From Heterocephalus glaber (lineage: Eukaryota > Chordata > Mammalia > Rodentia > Bathyergidae), in contig NW_004624734.1 in assembly GCF_000247695.1 (NCBI RefSeq), positions 10,784,019 to 10,848,018 on the forward strand: a stretch of 64,000 nt of DNA. Reading direction: 5' to 3'. Under the pieces are notes generated by a model, which did no database searches, was not told the DNA's origin, and worked only from the letters and a program-made list of their open reading frames with translations. The position numbers and the translations under genes are program-made. Shown in pieces: positions 35,153 to 46,924 of the stretch (position 1 is its first letter; the number at the start of each line of letters is the position of its first letter).

Positions 35153-36769
35153 GTATGTGGCGTGTGTGACAACTTGGACACCACAGGAAACACTAGATGC
35201 AGTCATCTTCAGAGCCTGACAGTTTCTGTCTGCAAAATACTGTCATTAAAGTGTGTTCCCATTTCTTGTCACTACCCATATACACCCAGTGCTTACAGAA
35301 ACTTGATACCTCAACTGAGGTTATGGGAAATAGCTCAAAAAGTGCTCTAAGTATAGCGGAGGAAAGAACCACAATCATTCATTAGCTGGGCTCTTACGGA
35401 TTCACGGATTTGCTTCTCTTTCTGTGGCTGCTGGCCAGAAGTAGGCTTCCTGGCCTTCTCACCTAATCTGGAATTTTCTTGCATGTCCTATAGCCTAAGT
35501 TTGATTTCTGAGACCCAGAGAGGGGTACTCATGGCTCCAATTCCTGGTGAATCACAAAATAAATCATGCATTGATTTTGTGGGCAATTTCAAGGTCTCTC
35601 ACTACAGTTTTTCCTTTCAACCTGTACTGGGAGGGCCCTCTACTTAGTGGAGTCTAGGAGTGGTAACACTTTCCCCTGCTCCTCAGCATGCCCCACTAAA
35701 TCAGAATGAAACAGAAGCACTTTCTGATTTCCCCACAATCATTTCAAGTACTAATAAGTAAGAAGAGCAAGCTGCGTGTCTCTTGAGGTTTCCAACAGAA
35801 GGGTTCTTCTGCTCAGGAAGTGAACAGGAGAATTAAAACCCAAGGAATTACCACAAGTCCTGCTCTGGCCCTGGGCTCCCTGCCCCAGCCCCCAGCTGGG
35901 CCTCCTGTCCCTGGAAGCAGCTTGGTCAGGGTGGAGGCTGCACCAGAGATGCAGAATGAGGTCTTTGTCTGGAGCCTGTCACCACGCTCCGTAGGGTCCA
36001 TTTCCTTGTCACACCACTTGAGCAAGTTCTGGCTGGCAGGCTCCTGGCCAGCTAGTCAGAGGATATTATGTCTCCATTAGTTTAATCGTATCTAAATCAC
36101 TGGGTAAACAGGAAGGCATAAGCATTCAGGGATTTGATCCTGTATCCTTTGTAAGGCTTTCCTCCAAAGCTGGTTCTGCTGATTGTTCCAAGAAGTCTCT
36201 GCCGTGTTCCTCTAGCAGGAAGAGGCCACTTTCTTTAGAGAGCAGAGGGTGGGCCAGGAGGTTGAGGAATCTGATAGAGTAGGGGCCCTTCCTTCCCACA
36301 AGAGCAGGGAGCGGGTGCCTGGCTCCTTCGCTGTGGTGATAAGCGGCTTAGGGCAGATGTTGACTTCTCAGTGCCAAGGCCAGGGTTTGGAGGTGCCAGC
36401 TTGAGTGGTTTTCCCCTCAGAGGCTGGCACTGTGCACCAGTCAGTACCTCCTGAGAAGCACCATGCATAGCAGATCCAAAAGCCACATGTGTCCCTCTGG
36501 CCTCTCAGGGACAAGTCTGTGACAAAGAACAGATAATATACTTGGTGGAGCGAAGTCCAGCAGTGTGATAAAGCAGCGGGCACAGCCCTCGGGCTGAAGG
36601 CCAACACTCAGCCACCAGTATATTGCATCAGCAAAGCCCTCAGGCAGCACATGGAGTTTTTGCAATCCCAACACTCTTTGAGTGGAAGAGTGCTTTGTTC
36701 CCCAGACCACTACCATGTCTGTTCATCACCCTGATCCCAGATACCATAATGAGGTAGGCAGGCAGGTGC

Positions 36770-36850
36770 TTGTGGCTTTGCTTCATAGATGAGGAAATCA
36801 AGGCTCAGAAAGGTTAAGCCACTTAGCCAAAGTCAAGCAGCTCAGTGGTA
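36770..36850 (-). repeat. MIR fragment, antisense
   Basis: 'tagatgaggaaatcaaggctcagaaaggttaagccacttagcc' matches the antisense MIR core. Confidence 0.75.
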
Positions 36851-36904
36851 GCAGAGTTGGGAGGAAAACCAAGGGCCCAGCCCTCTTGTCCAGCAAGCTG
36901 GAGC

Positions 36905-36940
36905 GGATCTAGAGGGACACTTGGATCTAGAGGGACACTT
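36905..36940. repeat. Perfect 18-bp tandem duplication
   Basis: The unit ggatctagagggacactt occurs twice head to tail with no mismatch. Confidence 0.97.
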
Positions 36941-37609
36941 GAGTAGGCAGTAGGGCCCCGGGGGTTGGAACTCTATTGGTCCTGTTCTCAGCTTCAGGCT
37001 GAGGGAGGCAGGCTTGAGCTCGTTCATCTCCAAGTAGCCAGTGTCTCCCAGAAGCTTGGGATTCCAGCCCTAATATGTACCAGCACTGACAGTCTGCACT
37101 TGCACTCAGTGGCTTGGCATGATGGGTGCTTTCCTGCCTGTCCCAAGCCCAGAGCAATGGAGAAATGCCAACCCACTGTGGGCACCAGGGGAGATTGGTA
37201 TCTCCCAGAACCCTCCCTGTATGTCTGTTCATTTATTTATTTTTTCCTTTGAGAGCTCCAGAGAGGGCAGGAAGCAGATGCTCTGTGGGCATGGGATTAG
37301 CCCTCCCCCTTACGCAAAGCCCCTTAAGCTGCTCACCGAGAAGGCCTTTACCTCTGAAAACACTCAGATCTCTGTTTAGAGTCTTAAGAGGTTTAACTGC
37401 ACCTTTGAAGCAGATAGCCTGTCTCTCAGCTGGCATACAGAGCACACAAGGAGGGGTGTTGTGGTGTATTGGCCAATACCAGTGTCCCCCACTTCCGCCA
37501 CCTCATGAGCTGGGCAGGATGAATCTTGTGTAGTGTGGAAAGAACCCGAGTCATGTCCCAGTTCCAAACAGGACTTCGTTAGTGTGTAGACTTGGGCACA
37601 TCTCTTGTT

Positions 37610-37760
37610 ATTTAAAATCCTTTAAACAACCTTACTGAAATATAATTGCTATACAATCAACTGCACTGCTATAGATACATGATTTCGTTAATTTTAACAT
37701 GAAACTGCCACCACACTCAAGATGATAAATCCCTTATCACTCCTTGTGTCCTCTATGGTC
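37610..37760 (+). mobile_element. L1M 3' UTR fragment
   Basis: 'cttactgaaatataattgctatacaatcaactgcac' and 'catgaaactgccaccacactcaagatgataaa' match the old L1 3' region. Confidence 0.6.
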
Positions 37761-38311
37761 TCTTCTTAACCTACTTAACCTCTGAAATGGGGACAGTGGT
37801 CTTGAAGCAGAAATGTTGTAAAGATCAAGTGAATGGGAGATCCTCTTATAACCAATGAATTACTTATGCATAATAAATATATTATTAGAATTGTCATGAA
37901 TATTTGTTTTTCCCAAACTTCAAAATCAGTGAGGGAAAAAGAAGAACCAATTGGTGAAGGAATGTAGCAGGTAATGGAAACAGTAGATTCTGCCTGTAAC
38001 TTCCATAGGTGAGCAGATTTCTTAGCAAATGCACATGTCCATCATTTATATATGATGTATCTATGCATTGTTTCCTCCTTTCTCATCTTGAGACCCCAGA
38101 AGGGAAATGTGGATGGAGGGTCTTGCCCCTCAGTAGACACTGTGGGTTCTGTGATCACAGTCTGATAGGTCCTAGATGGAAACCCTTAGTGCCTGGGAAT
38201 CTGGTCTCCTGGCCATACTAAATTTTGTCGCTGCTGCATTTTTTTCTCTTTGGTTAGTCTGGTGATGTTCTGTTGTAAGAATGGTCAGTGAGGTCCTTTG
38301 ACTTTCCACAG

Positions 38312-38431
38312 ATGTGAACGAGTGTACAACTGAGAACCCCTGCGTGCAAACCTGCGTCAACACTTATGGCTCTTTCATCTGCCGCTGTGACCCAGGATAT
38401 GAACTTGAGGATGATGGCGTTCACTGCAGTG
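38312..38431 (+). CDS. FBLN5: FBLN5 exon 7: calcium-binding EGF-like repeat 4
   Basis: This exon of 120 bp encodes residues 207-246, from [11 protein letters not shown] to DDGVHCS. It has six cysteines, the calcium motif DVNEC and [10 protein letters not shown]. Ser227 and Cys217, known sites of recessive cutis laxa mutations in human (S227P, C217R), are both intact. Against the human sequence from memory, Ala becomes Thr after DVNEC, and Glu becomes Asp in YELE(D)DG. The acceptor is gactttccacag and the donor AGTG|gtaatg; phase 1-1. Confidence 0.97.
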
Positions 38432-39889
38432 GTAATGGGCTTGGCATTGGAGAATCCTTGGCAGCTCAGGGGTGGAGGGAGAAGCTTCCTTCACAGGTGT
38501 TTCCTCTCATTTCCTGGACACACATCCAGTTCGGGACATTTCCCAGTGTTGTGGGGTCACAACCACACAGAACAGAGATGAGTTGCTTCCTGAGCTGTGG
38601 GAAAGAGTCTCATCATCTTTGTCATCTGAACTCTAATGCAGAAGTCAGTGGAGCTACCGTCTAGTACTGAGGTGGGGTTGACAAGGGAGAGAAGCCACTC
38701 CATTTTGCCTGTTGATCTGAGAGTTCTCCATCCTTACCCAGATCTGACCCAAGTCCTGAGGATGAAACATAGATTGTATTTGTAGAGGGCAGTATTCTAG
38801 TAATTATAGCATATCCTATCGAACAGAAGAGAGGGGAATTCAATGAATGAGATCATGTATGTAAATGCATGTACTGTACATTGTAAGTTTCAGAAATCTC
38901 TATAAAGTAATCCATGCCCAGCTCCAGGCCTGGCACAATAGTGAACATCCAATAAACAGTCTTTGAATCAATGAATGGAATTTGAATAGTGAATGAATGA
39001 AATCTTAATTTGTTGTGAGAATATAGATGTGATAGTTTAGTTGATCTTTTATAAATTCCTTCCAAACTCAAGGAACTATACTAGTTTCCATACTAGTTTG
39101 TTAACTCTATTATAATTTTCTTATTAACCTACATTTTTCCCCCAGAAAGTTATATTTTATGAGTTTCCTAGATAGAAAACTATTATTAGATCATAAACTC
39201 TTTGAGAATAGGGATCACATCTTACTGGTATTTATCACTGCAGCATCCCACACAAAGAGCCATGTACAACTCCTCTCTCTCTTTCTCTTTCCTCTCTCCT
39301 TCCCTCTTTTTTTCTGTAGAAAATTATATTTAAATTAAATTAAAATTGAATTAAAGTAAGCTCCATTCCATCCACTTTTACCATCACCAGCAATTGTGAA
39401 TTAGCGAAGTGCAAATTAATAATGCTTCATTGTATTTTTTTAAAGTAACTGGGTCATACACTAGGGTGTGAAAATCCTTTTGTCCTGCAGAATGGAAAGT
39501 TTTCTGATCTTGGGTTTCATTGTAACAGGAACTGACCCAGGTTGTGAATGAGACTTTTTGATAGTTTTAGTAAGGACTGGAGTGTTCTAGAGACAGAGTC
39601 TCTTGAAACAAATAAGTGCCTCTCCCCAGGGCCACGAAAGTCACAGCTATAAGGCAGTCACAGAGAACCTTAAACTGATTAAATATCAGTCCCAGAAACA
39701 GAAATAAAATACCTTTAGGCATGAAAGGCCACTGTCTTCCTAGATTTCAATTCCCCCTGGCACTTCTTGGGAACTCTGGGCCAAAGAACAAATAAGAGGT
39801 TTGGAAAGCTTAGCAGTATGAGATGGGATTGTTTCTCCAGAATTCCCTGCAAATCCACAGATATTTACTGATCATCTGCAGAAACTGTA

Positions 39890-40085
39890 CAGAGCCAGAT
39901 GGAGCTGAGTTCAAATTCTGCCTCTTTTGTGCATTACTTTTCTTAGTCAAGACACTTCCTGAGCCTCAGTTTCCTCCTGTGTTAAAAAAAAAATGAACCA
40001 GCCAACTAACCCAAAGAACCAAGCACCCTCACAGAGGGATCATAAGGATCAGACAAGTTGGTGTACTTAAGTGTCATCATCTTTT
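39890..40085 (+). repeat. MIR SINE
   Basis: It has 'gagctgagttcaaattctgcctc', 'ctgagcctcagtttcctcctgtg' and 'agggatcataaggatcagacaag'. Confidence 0.75.
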
Positions 40086-40729
40086 AACTAGTCTACCCTA
40101 AGTAAGTGTCAGAGACTTTTAGTCTCTCAAGGAACTCAAATCCTTGCTGGCTTGGCAGGAATTTTCAGCTGATTTACTTTACCCCAAATGGCCAACTCCT
40201 CCTCCGTGGTCACAGTGGTGCCTGCTTCCTGTGACACTTTTGCAGACTTCACAGACAGAGCCCCAGTGTGATACAGGAGTTTGTTTTCTGTGCCTTCCAA
40301 CTTTCCTGTGCTTTGTTCTGTGTTGTCATAGCTGGTGTGACCCCCACACAGCACCCTTCCTAGCCTTGTTCCCTTGTCCATCAGAGATTGGGTAAACCAA
40401 GCTAATCCTGGAAACTATGGTGGGTTTCACATGGAGGAGTGAAAATGACCTCATGTGTGCTCCCTGCCAGAATCCAGGCTTGTATTTCAGCAGCTTTTCA
40501 GTGGAGGGTGGAGCCACAGCCATGAGATCTGGAAATTGCAGACTCAAAGATAAACTGAATGGAGCCCATTACAGCCCTTCCTTGCCAGTGGGAGGCAGGA
40601 GTGGGTGTTACCCTCCCCTGGTGTGGCGCTGGAGCTAACCTTGCTTGGAGGGAGAGTTGCCCCAACCTTAGTTACTTTAAGTTTTGGGCATATCACTTAG
40701 GGGAACTGAGAATTCCCCTAGAATTGAGG

Positions 40730-40945
40730 TGCTAGCTGCACCTCAGATTCGAGCTTTCTTATTTACTGGTTATCTTTGAACTTGGGGTTACCTAATCTCT
40801 GTAAACCTCAATTTTTCTTCTGGAAAATATGGACAGTAATAGCTTCTCCTTCACAGGATTAAGGTGAGGATTAAATGAGGCATGGGAACCCTTAACCCAG
40901 CGCTTAATACATAGCTAGCCTCAGGAACTGACAGGCATAGCTACT
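40730..40945 (+). repeat. MIR SINE
   Basis: It has 'cctaatctctgtaaacctcaattt', 'cacaggattaaggtgaggattaaatgagg' and gcgcttaatacatagctagc. Confidence 0.75.
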
Positions 40946-41694
40946 CCTTCTACCAGGTATGAAGGGAACCGACAAACTCCACAGAAATAAACAAGGGCAT
41001 TCCTGTTATGATGGGCTGGCCCAGAGACCTGGCATCTCTTCGAAGATCCCAGAGGAGCAGCAGATGTTACCAGAGCAGCTTTAACTTTTCAAATCAGCAT
41101 CCTAATTCTGTTGGCTCCTAACCCGCCACCCAAAGACCACCAAGAGAGATAGGAGACAGTTTTCGTTCTCAGCTGCAAGAGGTATTAGGCATGTGGCACC
41201 TGGAATTCTCCCATGGTAAGCAGCAGCCTCATTCATGCCGACACCCTCTCTGGGTGATCCGAGCCACCAGTGGTGTGTGAGTTAGAGAGTAATCCGAGGA
41301 CATGCCACTTGGGGAAACTAGTGAAAGCAAATTTTCGGGAAACAACAAATGCAAGAAAAACATGTTTTCTTTGGCACACTCGCTGAATGAGGCGCAAATG
41401 GGGCTCTGTTGCCAAACTCTGTGTGAGATGAAGAGCTGCCTTTTCTGGGCTGCCTGCTTCTGCATCAGCTGCCGTGGCCTCTGCAGATGTGTGGCCACAC
41501 CACGTGGACAGTGCCTCTTCCCCACAACCTTCCTCTGCGCCCCAGGGTGATCCGATCCAGGCTGGTTCCTGACTGGCTGGAGGCTGCCACATCCCTTGTC
41601 CCAGGGAGCATCTGAGGCAGGCAGGGCACAGGAGACAATGTGTGCACCCACCCACCCATGCCAACCCAGTTTTCTCTTTCAAGAAGGTTTTTAT

Positions 41695-41815
41695 TTGTTT
41701 GGTTTTGTGTCTATTTATTTTGAGATAGGGTCTCACTGTGTGGCCTAGGCTGACCTCAAAACTGTGCTCAAGCAATACTCCTGCCTCAGCTTCCCAAGTA
41801 CTGGCTTGATACAAT
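41695..41815 (-). mobile_element. B1/7SL-derived SINE, antisense
   Basis: It contains 'ttgagatagggtctcactgtgtggcctaggctgacctc', 'caagcaatactcctgcctcagc' and ttcccaagtactggct. Confidence 0.85.
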
Positions 41816-42372
41816 GAGATTTAATATAACTATATCCCATGGCCTTCTGGATATGTGTCTCTTAATTGTGCTTTTAGGAACAATATTTTTCCTCATCTAG
41901 AAAGGGAAAGGAAAGTTGGCACTACCTAAGGTTGTCCTATCTGAAGACCAGGGTCAGTGAATGATTTTTGGTTCTTACAGAAGAGCTATATACCCAGAAA
42001 ACCCCAGTAGCCAAGCAAACCTCAGCTCCTTGGACAGGTCAGAAATGGAGGGTAGATGGACCTATAGGGCACAATGGGTCAGTAAGGAGCAAATGATGTA
42101 GGGTGATCCAGAGGCAGAGGATGTTGGAAGCTTGATGGGGGTGGATTTCAATTTCAGCTCCATGTAGAAAGGATTTTCTAACAATTAGAGCTGCCCAAAT
42201 ATAAATAGGCATTCTCAGTAAGTAGTGAGCTTCCCATCATCAGATGTGTTCAAGAAGTGACCTGATAACTTTGTGGCATCACGACAGTGTGGGTGTTGGA
42301 ATAAATGAGCACAAGCTCCTATCCCCAAATAGTCTGTGATAATAAACAGCAGAGGTAACTTGTCACCCCCAG

Positions 42373-42495
42373 ATATGGATGAATGCAGCTTCTCCGAGTT
42401 CCTCTGCCAGCATGAGTGTGTGAACCAGCCTGGCACATACTTCTGCTCCTGCCCACCAGGATACATCCTGCTGGATGACAACCGCAGCTGCCAGG
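42373..42495 (+). CDS. FBLN5: FBLN5 exon 8: calcium-binding EGF-like repeat 5
   Basis: This exon of 123 bp encodes residues 247-287, from DMDECSFSEFLC to DDNRSCQ. It has six cysteines, calcium motif DMDEC and CVNQPGTYFC. The sequon Asn-Arg-Ser at residue 283, a known N-glycosylation site of the human protein, is present. The acceptor is gtcacccccag and the donor CAGG|gtaaga; phase 1-1. The residues match human as remembered. Confidence 0.97.
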
Positions 42496-43569
42496 GTAAG
42501 ACTGTCCCGAAGGGCCTGGCCTGGGCAGACTCCAGTGGTCATTTGGACATCTGCAGTTGGGGAATCCTGTGTGGCTGCAGGAAGGTGGTGGGGGTGAGGT
42601 TTGGGTGCTGGTGGCTTCAGTGTGACAGCTGTGGGCAGGATGCCTGGGCTGGTGCCTCCCCACTGCCTACGACCCATCCTCTGGCCAGGACATAGGCCAC
42701 TCACACTTCTGTCATGAGCTCTGCCAATGCAGATGGCACCCTCTAAGGGCTAGGCACTAGGCAGACCTCTGCGGCCCCTCTGAGAACAGGTCCAGACCCA
42801 ACCTGGACTCCTTGTGACCCAGCCCTGCTCAAGGACCACAGCCCAGTTGTGTGGCCTGGAGGGCAGCTTACTCAGCTTTCCTCTACTGACTTCCTAGAGA
42901 ATGGATGCAGGGGAGACCTTATAGGCCTGACAGCTAGGTCCCTTGAAGGATCTAGACTCCAGTCCACGAAAGGACTGAGTTCTTCAGATTGGCTGCTTAG
43001 CTTCATTTTCAGCCCAACACTTCCTATCAGGGAGTCCATGCCGGAGCAACTGACCCACTATCAGCCTGCTTGAACCTGCCTTATCCCAGAACCAAGCAGG
43101 AATTCTCCATGGTGGCGTTGGGCAATAGAAATACCATGTGAGCTACAAATGTGAGTCATCTGTCTCAATTTATGTTTTATATTTAATATAAAACCACATT
43201 AAAAGCATAAGAAGAAACAGGTAAACCTACTTTTAATATTGTATTTTATTTAATGCAATAGATCCCAAATCTTATTTTTGACATGTACTCAGTATAAAGG
43301 TTACTGATGAGATGTTTTGCACTTTTTTTGTACTAATTCATAGAGATCTGGTGTATATTTCCTACTTAAAGCATATCTCAGTTTGGACTAGCCACATTCC
43401 AAGTGTCCAATAAGTAGCCACTTGGGGCCAGTGGCTGCCAGGTTGGCTAGAGCAGTGCTATAGTAAGACCGAGGTAGCTCCCATCTCGACCTCACCTCTG
43501 TACATTAGGACCAGGCCATTGCCTGAAAGTGCTGCCCTGCTTTAGCTTCTCATCCACCCTGCATTTCAG
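42496..43569 (+). other. FBLN5: FBLN5 intron 8
   Basis: The shortest intron in the window (1,074 bp, phase 1). About a third of it is a MER3-type hAT MITE (43105-43465). The rest has no recognised feature. Confidence 0.9.
43105..43465 (+). mobile_element. MER3-type hAT MITE, near complete
   Basis: In order: 'gcaatagaaataccatgtgagc', 'aagaagaaacaggtaaacc', 'tattttatttaatgcaatagatcc', 'actgatgagatgttttgcac', atctcagtttggactagcca and 'agtggctgccaggttggctag'. This follows MER3 end to end. Confidence 0.85.
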
Positions 43570-43696
43570 ACATCAACGAGTGTGAGCACCGGAACCACAC
43601 ATGTACCCCTCTGCAGTCTTGCTACAATTTGCAAGGGGGCTTCAAATGCATCGATCCTATCCGTTGTGAGGAGCCTTATCTGCAGATTGGAGATAA
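43570..43696 (+). CDS. FBLN5: FBLN5 exon 9: EGF-like repeat 6 (first five cysteines)
   Basis: This exon of 127 bp encodes residues 288-329 and two bases of codon 330. It begins DINECEHRNHTC and ends EEPYLQIGD. It carries five cysteines of the repeat; the sixth is in the next exon. Asn296 of the sequon NHT, a known glycosylation site, is intact. The stretch CTPLQSCYN and the end LQIGD differ from human (CNLQQTCYN, LRISD) and are closer to mouse, as I recall. No methionine opens this frame, so a simple start-to-stop scan misses it. The acceptor is tgcatttcag and the donor ATAA|gtaagt; phases 1 in, 2 out. Confidence 0.96.
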
Positions 43697-44074
43697 GTAA
43701 GTCATGGCTTTCCCCTTGGGAAATGGAAACATGGAGGGGGAAGCTGGCTCAGGAGGCTGGCAGTGTCTTGTAAAAGAGAGGGTACTGACTAGGGAATCAG
43801 GAAACCTGGCCTGGTGCCTACTGTATACGCTCATCTGGGTGCAGGAGTGTGTGCAATACCCACAACACTGCTCTAAGTCCCAACTCGTGCCAGAACTATC
43901 CGGAGAATCTGCAGAAAGCTAGCCAAGCAGAGAGACAGGGTTCAGAAACCTCCTTTCCCTTCTACTGAAGGTCTTTCAGGGCTAGGCTTCTCAAACATAA
44001 TTCACAGAGGCCTGCCCTGGGGACATTGTCAGAGTGCAGGCTTGGGTACGGTGAGTCTGGGATGGGGTCTAGAC

Positions 44075-44610
44075 TATGCCTTTCTTTTTTATTTTTATCA
44101 GTACATTTTTGCAGCCCATGATGATTAGATTCATCATGGAGAGTTGGTATACGTGCATAACACATCTTAATTCTTTTTTTCATTCTCTTCCTCCTCCTTT
44201 CCTTTCCCTCTCCCTCCATTTCTTCGTCACCTTCCCTTTTACAAAAGATCTCTTTCCCTGTCTCTTATTATCTATCTTTTATTTTGCTCTTTATATTGTG
44301 GGTTTCTCATCTAAAAGAAACCATATACCATTTAAATTTGTATGTCTGATTTATTCACTTAACGTGATGTTCTCCAAGTGCATCCATTTTCCCACAGATG
44401 ACCCAAGTTTATCCTTCTTTAGAAGAAGAACTCGCCGAGCTTGATCCCCGGTACCAAAAAAAAAGAAGTAGAACTCCATTGTGTATAAATGCCACATTTT
44501 TATTCCTCAGACAAAGGATTAATATCTACAATGTATAAAGAACTCAAAAAATTAGAGCCCCCCCCCAAAAAAAAATAAAAGAATGGGCAACTGAGATGGC
44601 CTCTGCCCTT
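44075..44610 (-). mobile_element. L1 3' end, antisense, with inverted 5' part
   Basis: From 44075 to about 44495 the + strand is the reverse of an L1 tail (cagtacatttttgcagccca, 'tcatggagagttggtatacg', catcttaattctttttttca, and farther 'aactccattgtgtataaatgccacattttt'). From about 44505 it flips to L1 ORF2 in sense (agacaaaggattaatatcta, caatgtataaagaactcaaa, 'gaatgggcaact'). Such a switch is the mark of twin priming. Confidence 0.65.
44425..44465 (+). mobile_element. ID SINE, severely 5'-truncated, with TSD
   Basis: Only about 25 bp of ID body (cgccgagcttgatccccggtacc) and an A-tail remain, inserted inside the L1. The flanks agaagaagaact and agaagtagaact look like the target-site duplication. 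Confidence 0.7.
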
Positions 44611-44898
44611 TCCACACACTCCCAAGACAAATGAAGACTTCCTGTCTCCTGGGACTGCTCTGTGAGTAGAGAGCTGATGGAAAATTAAGTTCTCAGTAGC
44701 TGAGAGTATTTAACCTGACCTAATCAAGTTTCTGACTTTCCTAAATCACAGATGGCAGATATTAGGGCTGAGGAGAGAATTACAGAAAGACAGTTTCAAT
44801 AATGCAAATGCACCAGGACCATGCTCTCCAGCCCTGGTATCCTACAAGTGTGTTTTCTCTTTTAGGCCTTATAGGACCATCTCAGTTTTTCCTCAGCC

Positions 44899-44920
44899 TC
44901 ACACACACACACACACACAC
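44899..44920. repeat. (CA)n microsatellite
   Basis: About eleven CA units followed by gtgcatgcacatgtg. Confidence 0.95.
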
Positions 44921-44979
44921 GTGCATGCACATGTGTTTGTACATATTCTGCCTCAACCCTCATCAGCCACACAGTTCTT

Positions 44980-45074
44980 TTTTTTTTTTTTTTTTTTTTT
45001 GGTACCAGGGATCGAACTCTGGTCCTTGCACTTGCACAGCAGGCGATGAAACCACTGAGCTAAATCCCCGGCCC
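44980..45074 (-). mobile_element. ID-type SINE, antisense, with 17-18-bp TSD
   Basis: A T-run of about 23 leads to 'ggtaccagggatcgaactctgg', tccttgcacttgcacagcag and 'cactgagctaaatccccggccc'. atcagccacacagttctt is present on both sides, so this copy is young. Confidence 0.93.
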
Positions 45075-46582
45075 ATCAGCCACACAGTTCTTAACCCCTG
45101 AAAAACTCCAAGCCCTCAAACTGCAGATGCAGGGAAGGATCAGGCACACCCATCCTGCCCTCTAGGAACACAGCATCTGCCAGAAGAATTCATGGCTTAC
45201 CAGTGTGGTTCCTGCTATGATAAAAAAAAAATGGGCAAAGAAAGGACAGAGTAGGGACAGGCGAGTCTTTCAGAGACCTCTTCATCTGTTGCTCAGAGCT
45301 ATGTTTCTTAGTAACCATTAGAATAGGGGTCTGCCATTTCTGCTCCTCTGTGACAGAGCAGGGCTCTGGGCTGTTCCTGCTAGCTTCTGTTCCTGGTTCT
45401 CTCTGGGTTTGTGTGTGGCCAGGAACTGGTCCCATTTAACTGGTGGCCCCAAACTGGTGTTACCAGGGAAGTCATGACACTCGGTGACTCTCTCCCTCCA
45501 GGCCCCAGGCCAGTCTTATGGCTGCCCTTGCCAGCTCCATTCTTGCTTAGATATCCTGTGCCCCTGCCATCTGGAACAGCACCTGCTCTCACCTTTATCC
45601 ACACCCCTGCAGGCCACCTCGATGCTTTTGCACACACACTTCCTGCAAGATGGAAGGCATTGTTTCCATCTCCTCCCCACCTTCCAGAGCTCGGCTCAGA
45701 AGCCCTGCTCCCAGCTGCTTGTGATCTTCTTCAGCTGGGAGCTATCACTCCCTCCTCCAAATTTCTTTTAGGAAGCAATTATTTTCTATGTGACATTTGA
45801 CATTTTAATGTGGCCCTTTTGGCACCAGAAATATTTTGACTTGGCCTTTTTGTTGCAGCCTTTAAAAAAAAAAAAAAAGAATACTTTAGAAATTCCTTGT
45901 ATTCATTTGCTTATTAACTCTTGGTAGGGCTCCTATCCTGTGTGAAGTGCTATGGATTTTGCTGGTAGGTAGTTAAAGTCTCTTGAAGGAGACTTAAATT
46001 GTCCTATAAATAGATTGAGGCAGATGCTATCAACAGAAAGATTGGAAATTTTTAAAAAAGAAAGAAAAAGAGTAGATTGGACCTTGTCAAGACCCAGGAG
46101 TCCAGAGGTTGCCCTGAGGAAGTGACTTTCCCAGCCTACCCCACATTAACTAAAGGTACAGTTAAAGAGAAAAGGCAATGGTATGTGCAAAAGATATAAG
46201 GCAAAGGTGACCTTTAGGCCTACAGGGAATGGAAGATGCCTGAGTCACTGCAGGCTAGTGCATGCAGTAGGCAGTGGCCTGAGAGGAGGCTAGAAACAAG
46301 GACAGAGCCTGACTCCATGGGGCATAAAGGCTAATGTGGGTGTTTAGTTTTTATTTAAATTGCACTGAAGAGTCTTAGGCAGGGGAGAGACCTAATCTGA
46401 TTTGTGTTATACAAAGTGTACTCTGATGTGTTAGGAGGCCTTCGCTGAGGTCCAGGTGAGAGAGGATGATGGCCTCCATGATCATGACAGTGATAATGGA
46501 GGTGGTGAGAAGAAATTGAATTTGGAATCTATTTTGGAAGTAGAGTTGCCAGGTTTTGTGGCCATATCAGAAATTATGGGAG

Positions 46583-46678
46583 GGGCTGGGGATTTAGCTC
46601 AGGGGTTTCGCCACCTGCCTTGCAAGCACAGGAACCCGAGTTCGATCCCCAGTACCAAAAAAAAAAGAAAAAGAAAAA
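46583..46678 (+). mobile_element. ID-type SINE with TSD
   Basis: It contains ggggctggggatttagctca, 'ccttgcaagcacaggaacccg', agttcgatccccagtacc and an (AAAAAG)n tail. The flank gaaattatggga is repeated at both ends. Confidence 0.93.
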
Positions 46679-46924
46679 GAAATTATGGGAGAATAACAGA
46701 AAAATGACGATGCTGACTCCATTGTTGGCCACCAAGATACACATCAGCAAATATCTTTCTTGTGAACTCTGATTCCTAGAGGGAGCCTCACAAGAAAGAT
46801 GAGAGATGGAGGAGAGGGGACCAAGGGATGAGTCACAGGTGCCTGGTAATAAAAGTCAAAGATTTTATATTAGGACATACTATTGCTAGTGTTTCAAGTG
46901 AGCTGTTTTATATTAAAAATATTT

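Larger units (their letters stand above)
35153..38311 (+). other. FBLN5: FBLN5 intron 6
   Basis: This phase-1 intron of 3,159 bp contains an antisense MIR (36770-36850), a perfect 18-bp tandem duplication (36905-36940) and an old L1M fragment (37610-37760). Otherwise no feature is recognised. Confidence 0.9.
38432..42372 (+). other. FBLN5: FBLN5 intron 7
   Basis: This phase-1 intron of 3,941 bp contains two MIR copies (39890-40085 and 40730-40945) and an antisense B1 (41695-41815). Nothing else is assigned. The open frames near 41.2-41.8 kb run through the B1 and are not exons. Confidence 0.9.

Noticed and set aside
41233..41814. 193-codon frame on the - strand in intron 7
   Set aside because: Its start lies in a B1 SINE (YQASTWEAEAGVLLE is a typical B1 translation) and the rest shows no domain or cysteine pattern.
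45411..45800. 129-codon frame on the + strand in intron 9
   Set aside because: It resembles translated old L2-type repeat sequence and has no splice signals or known domain.
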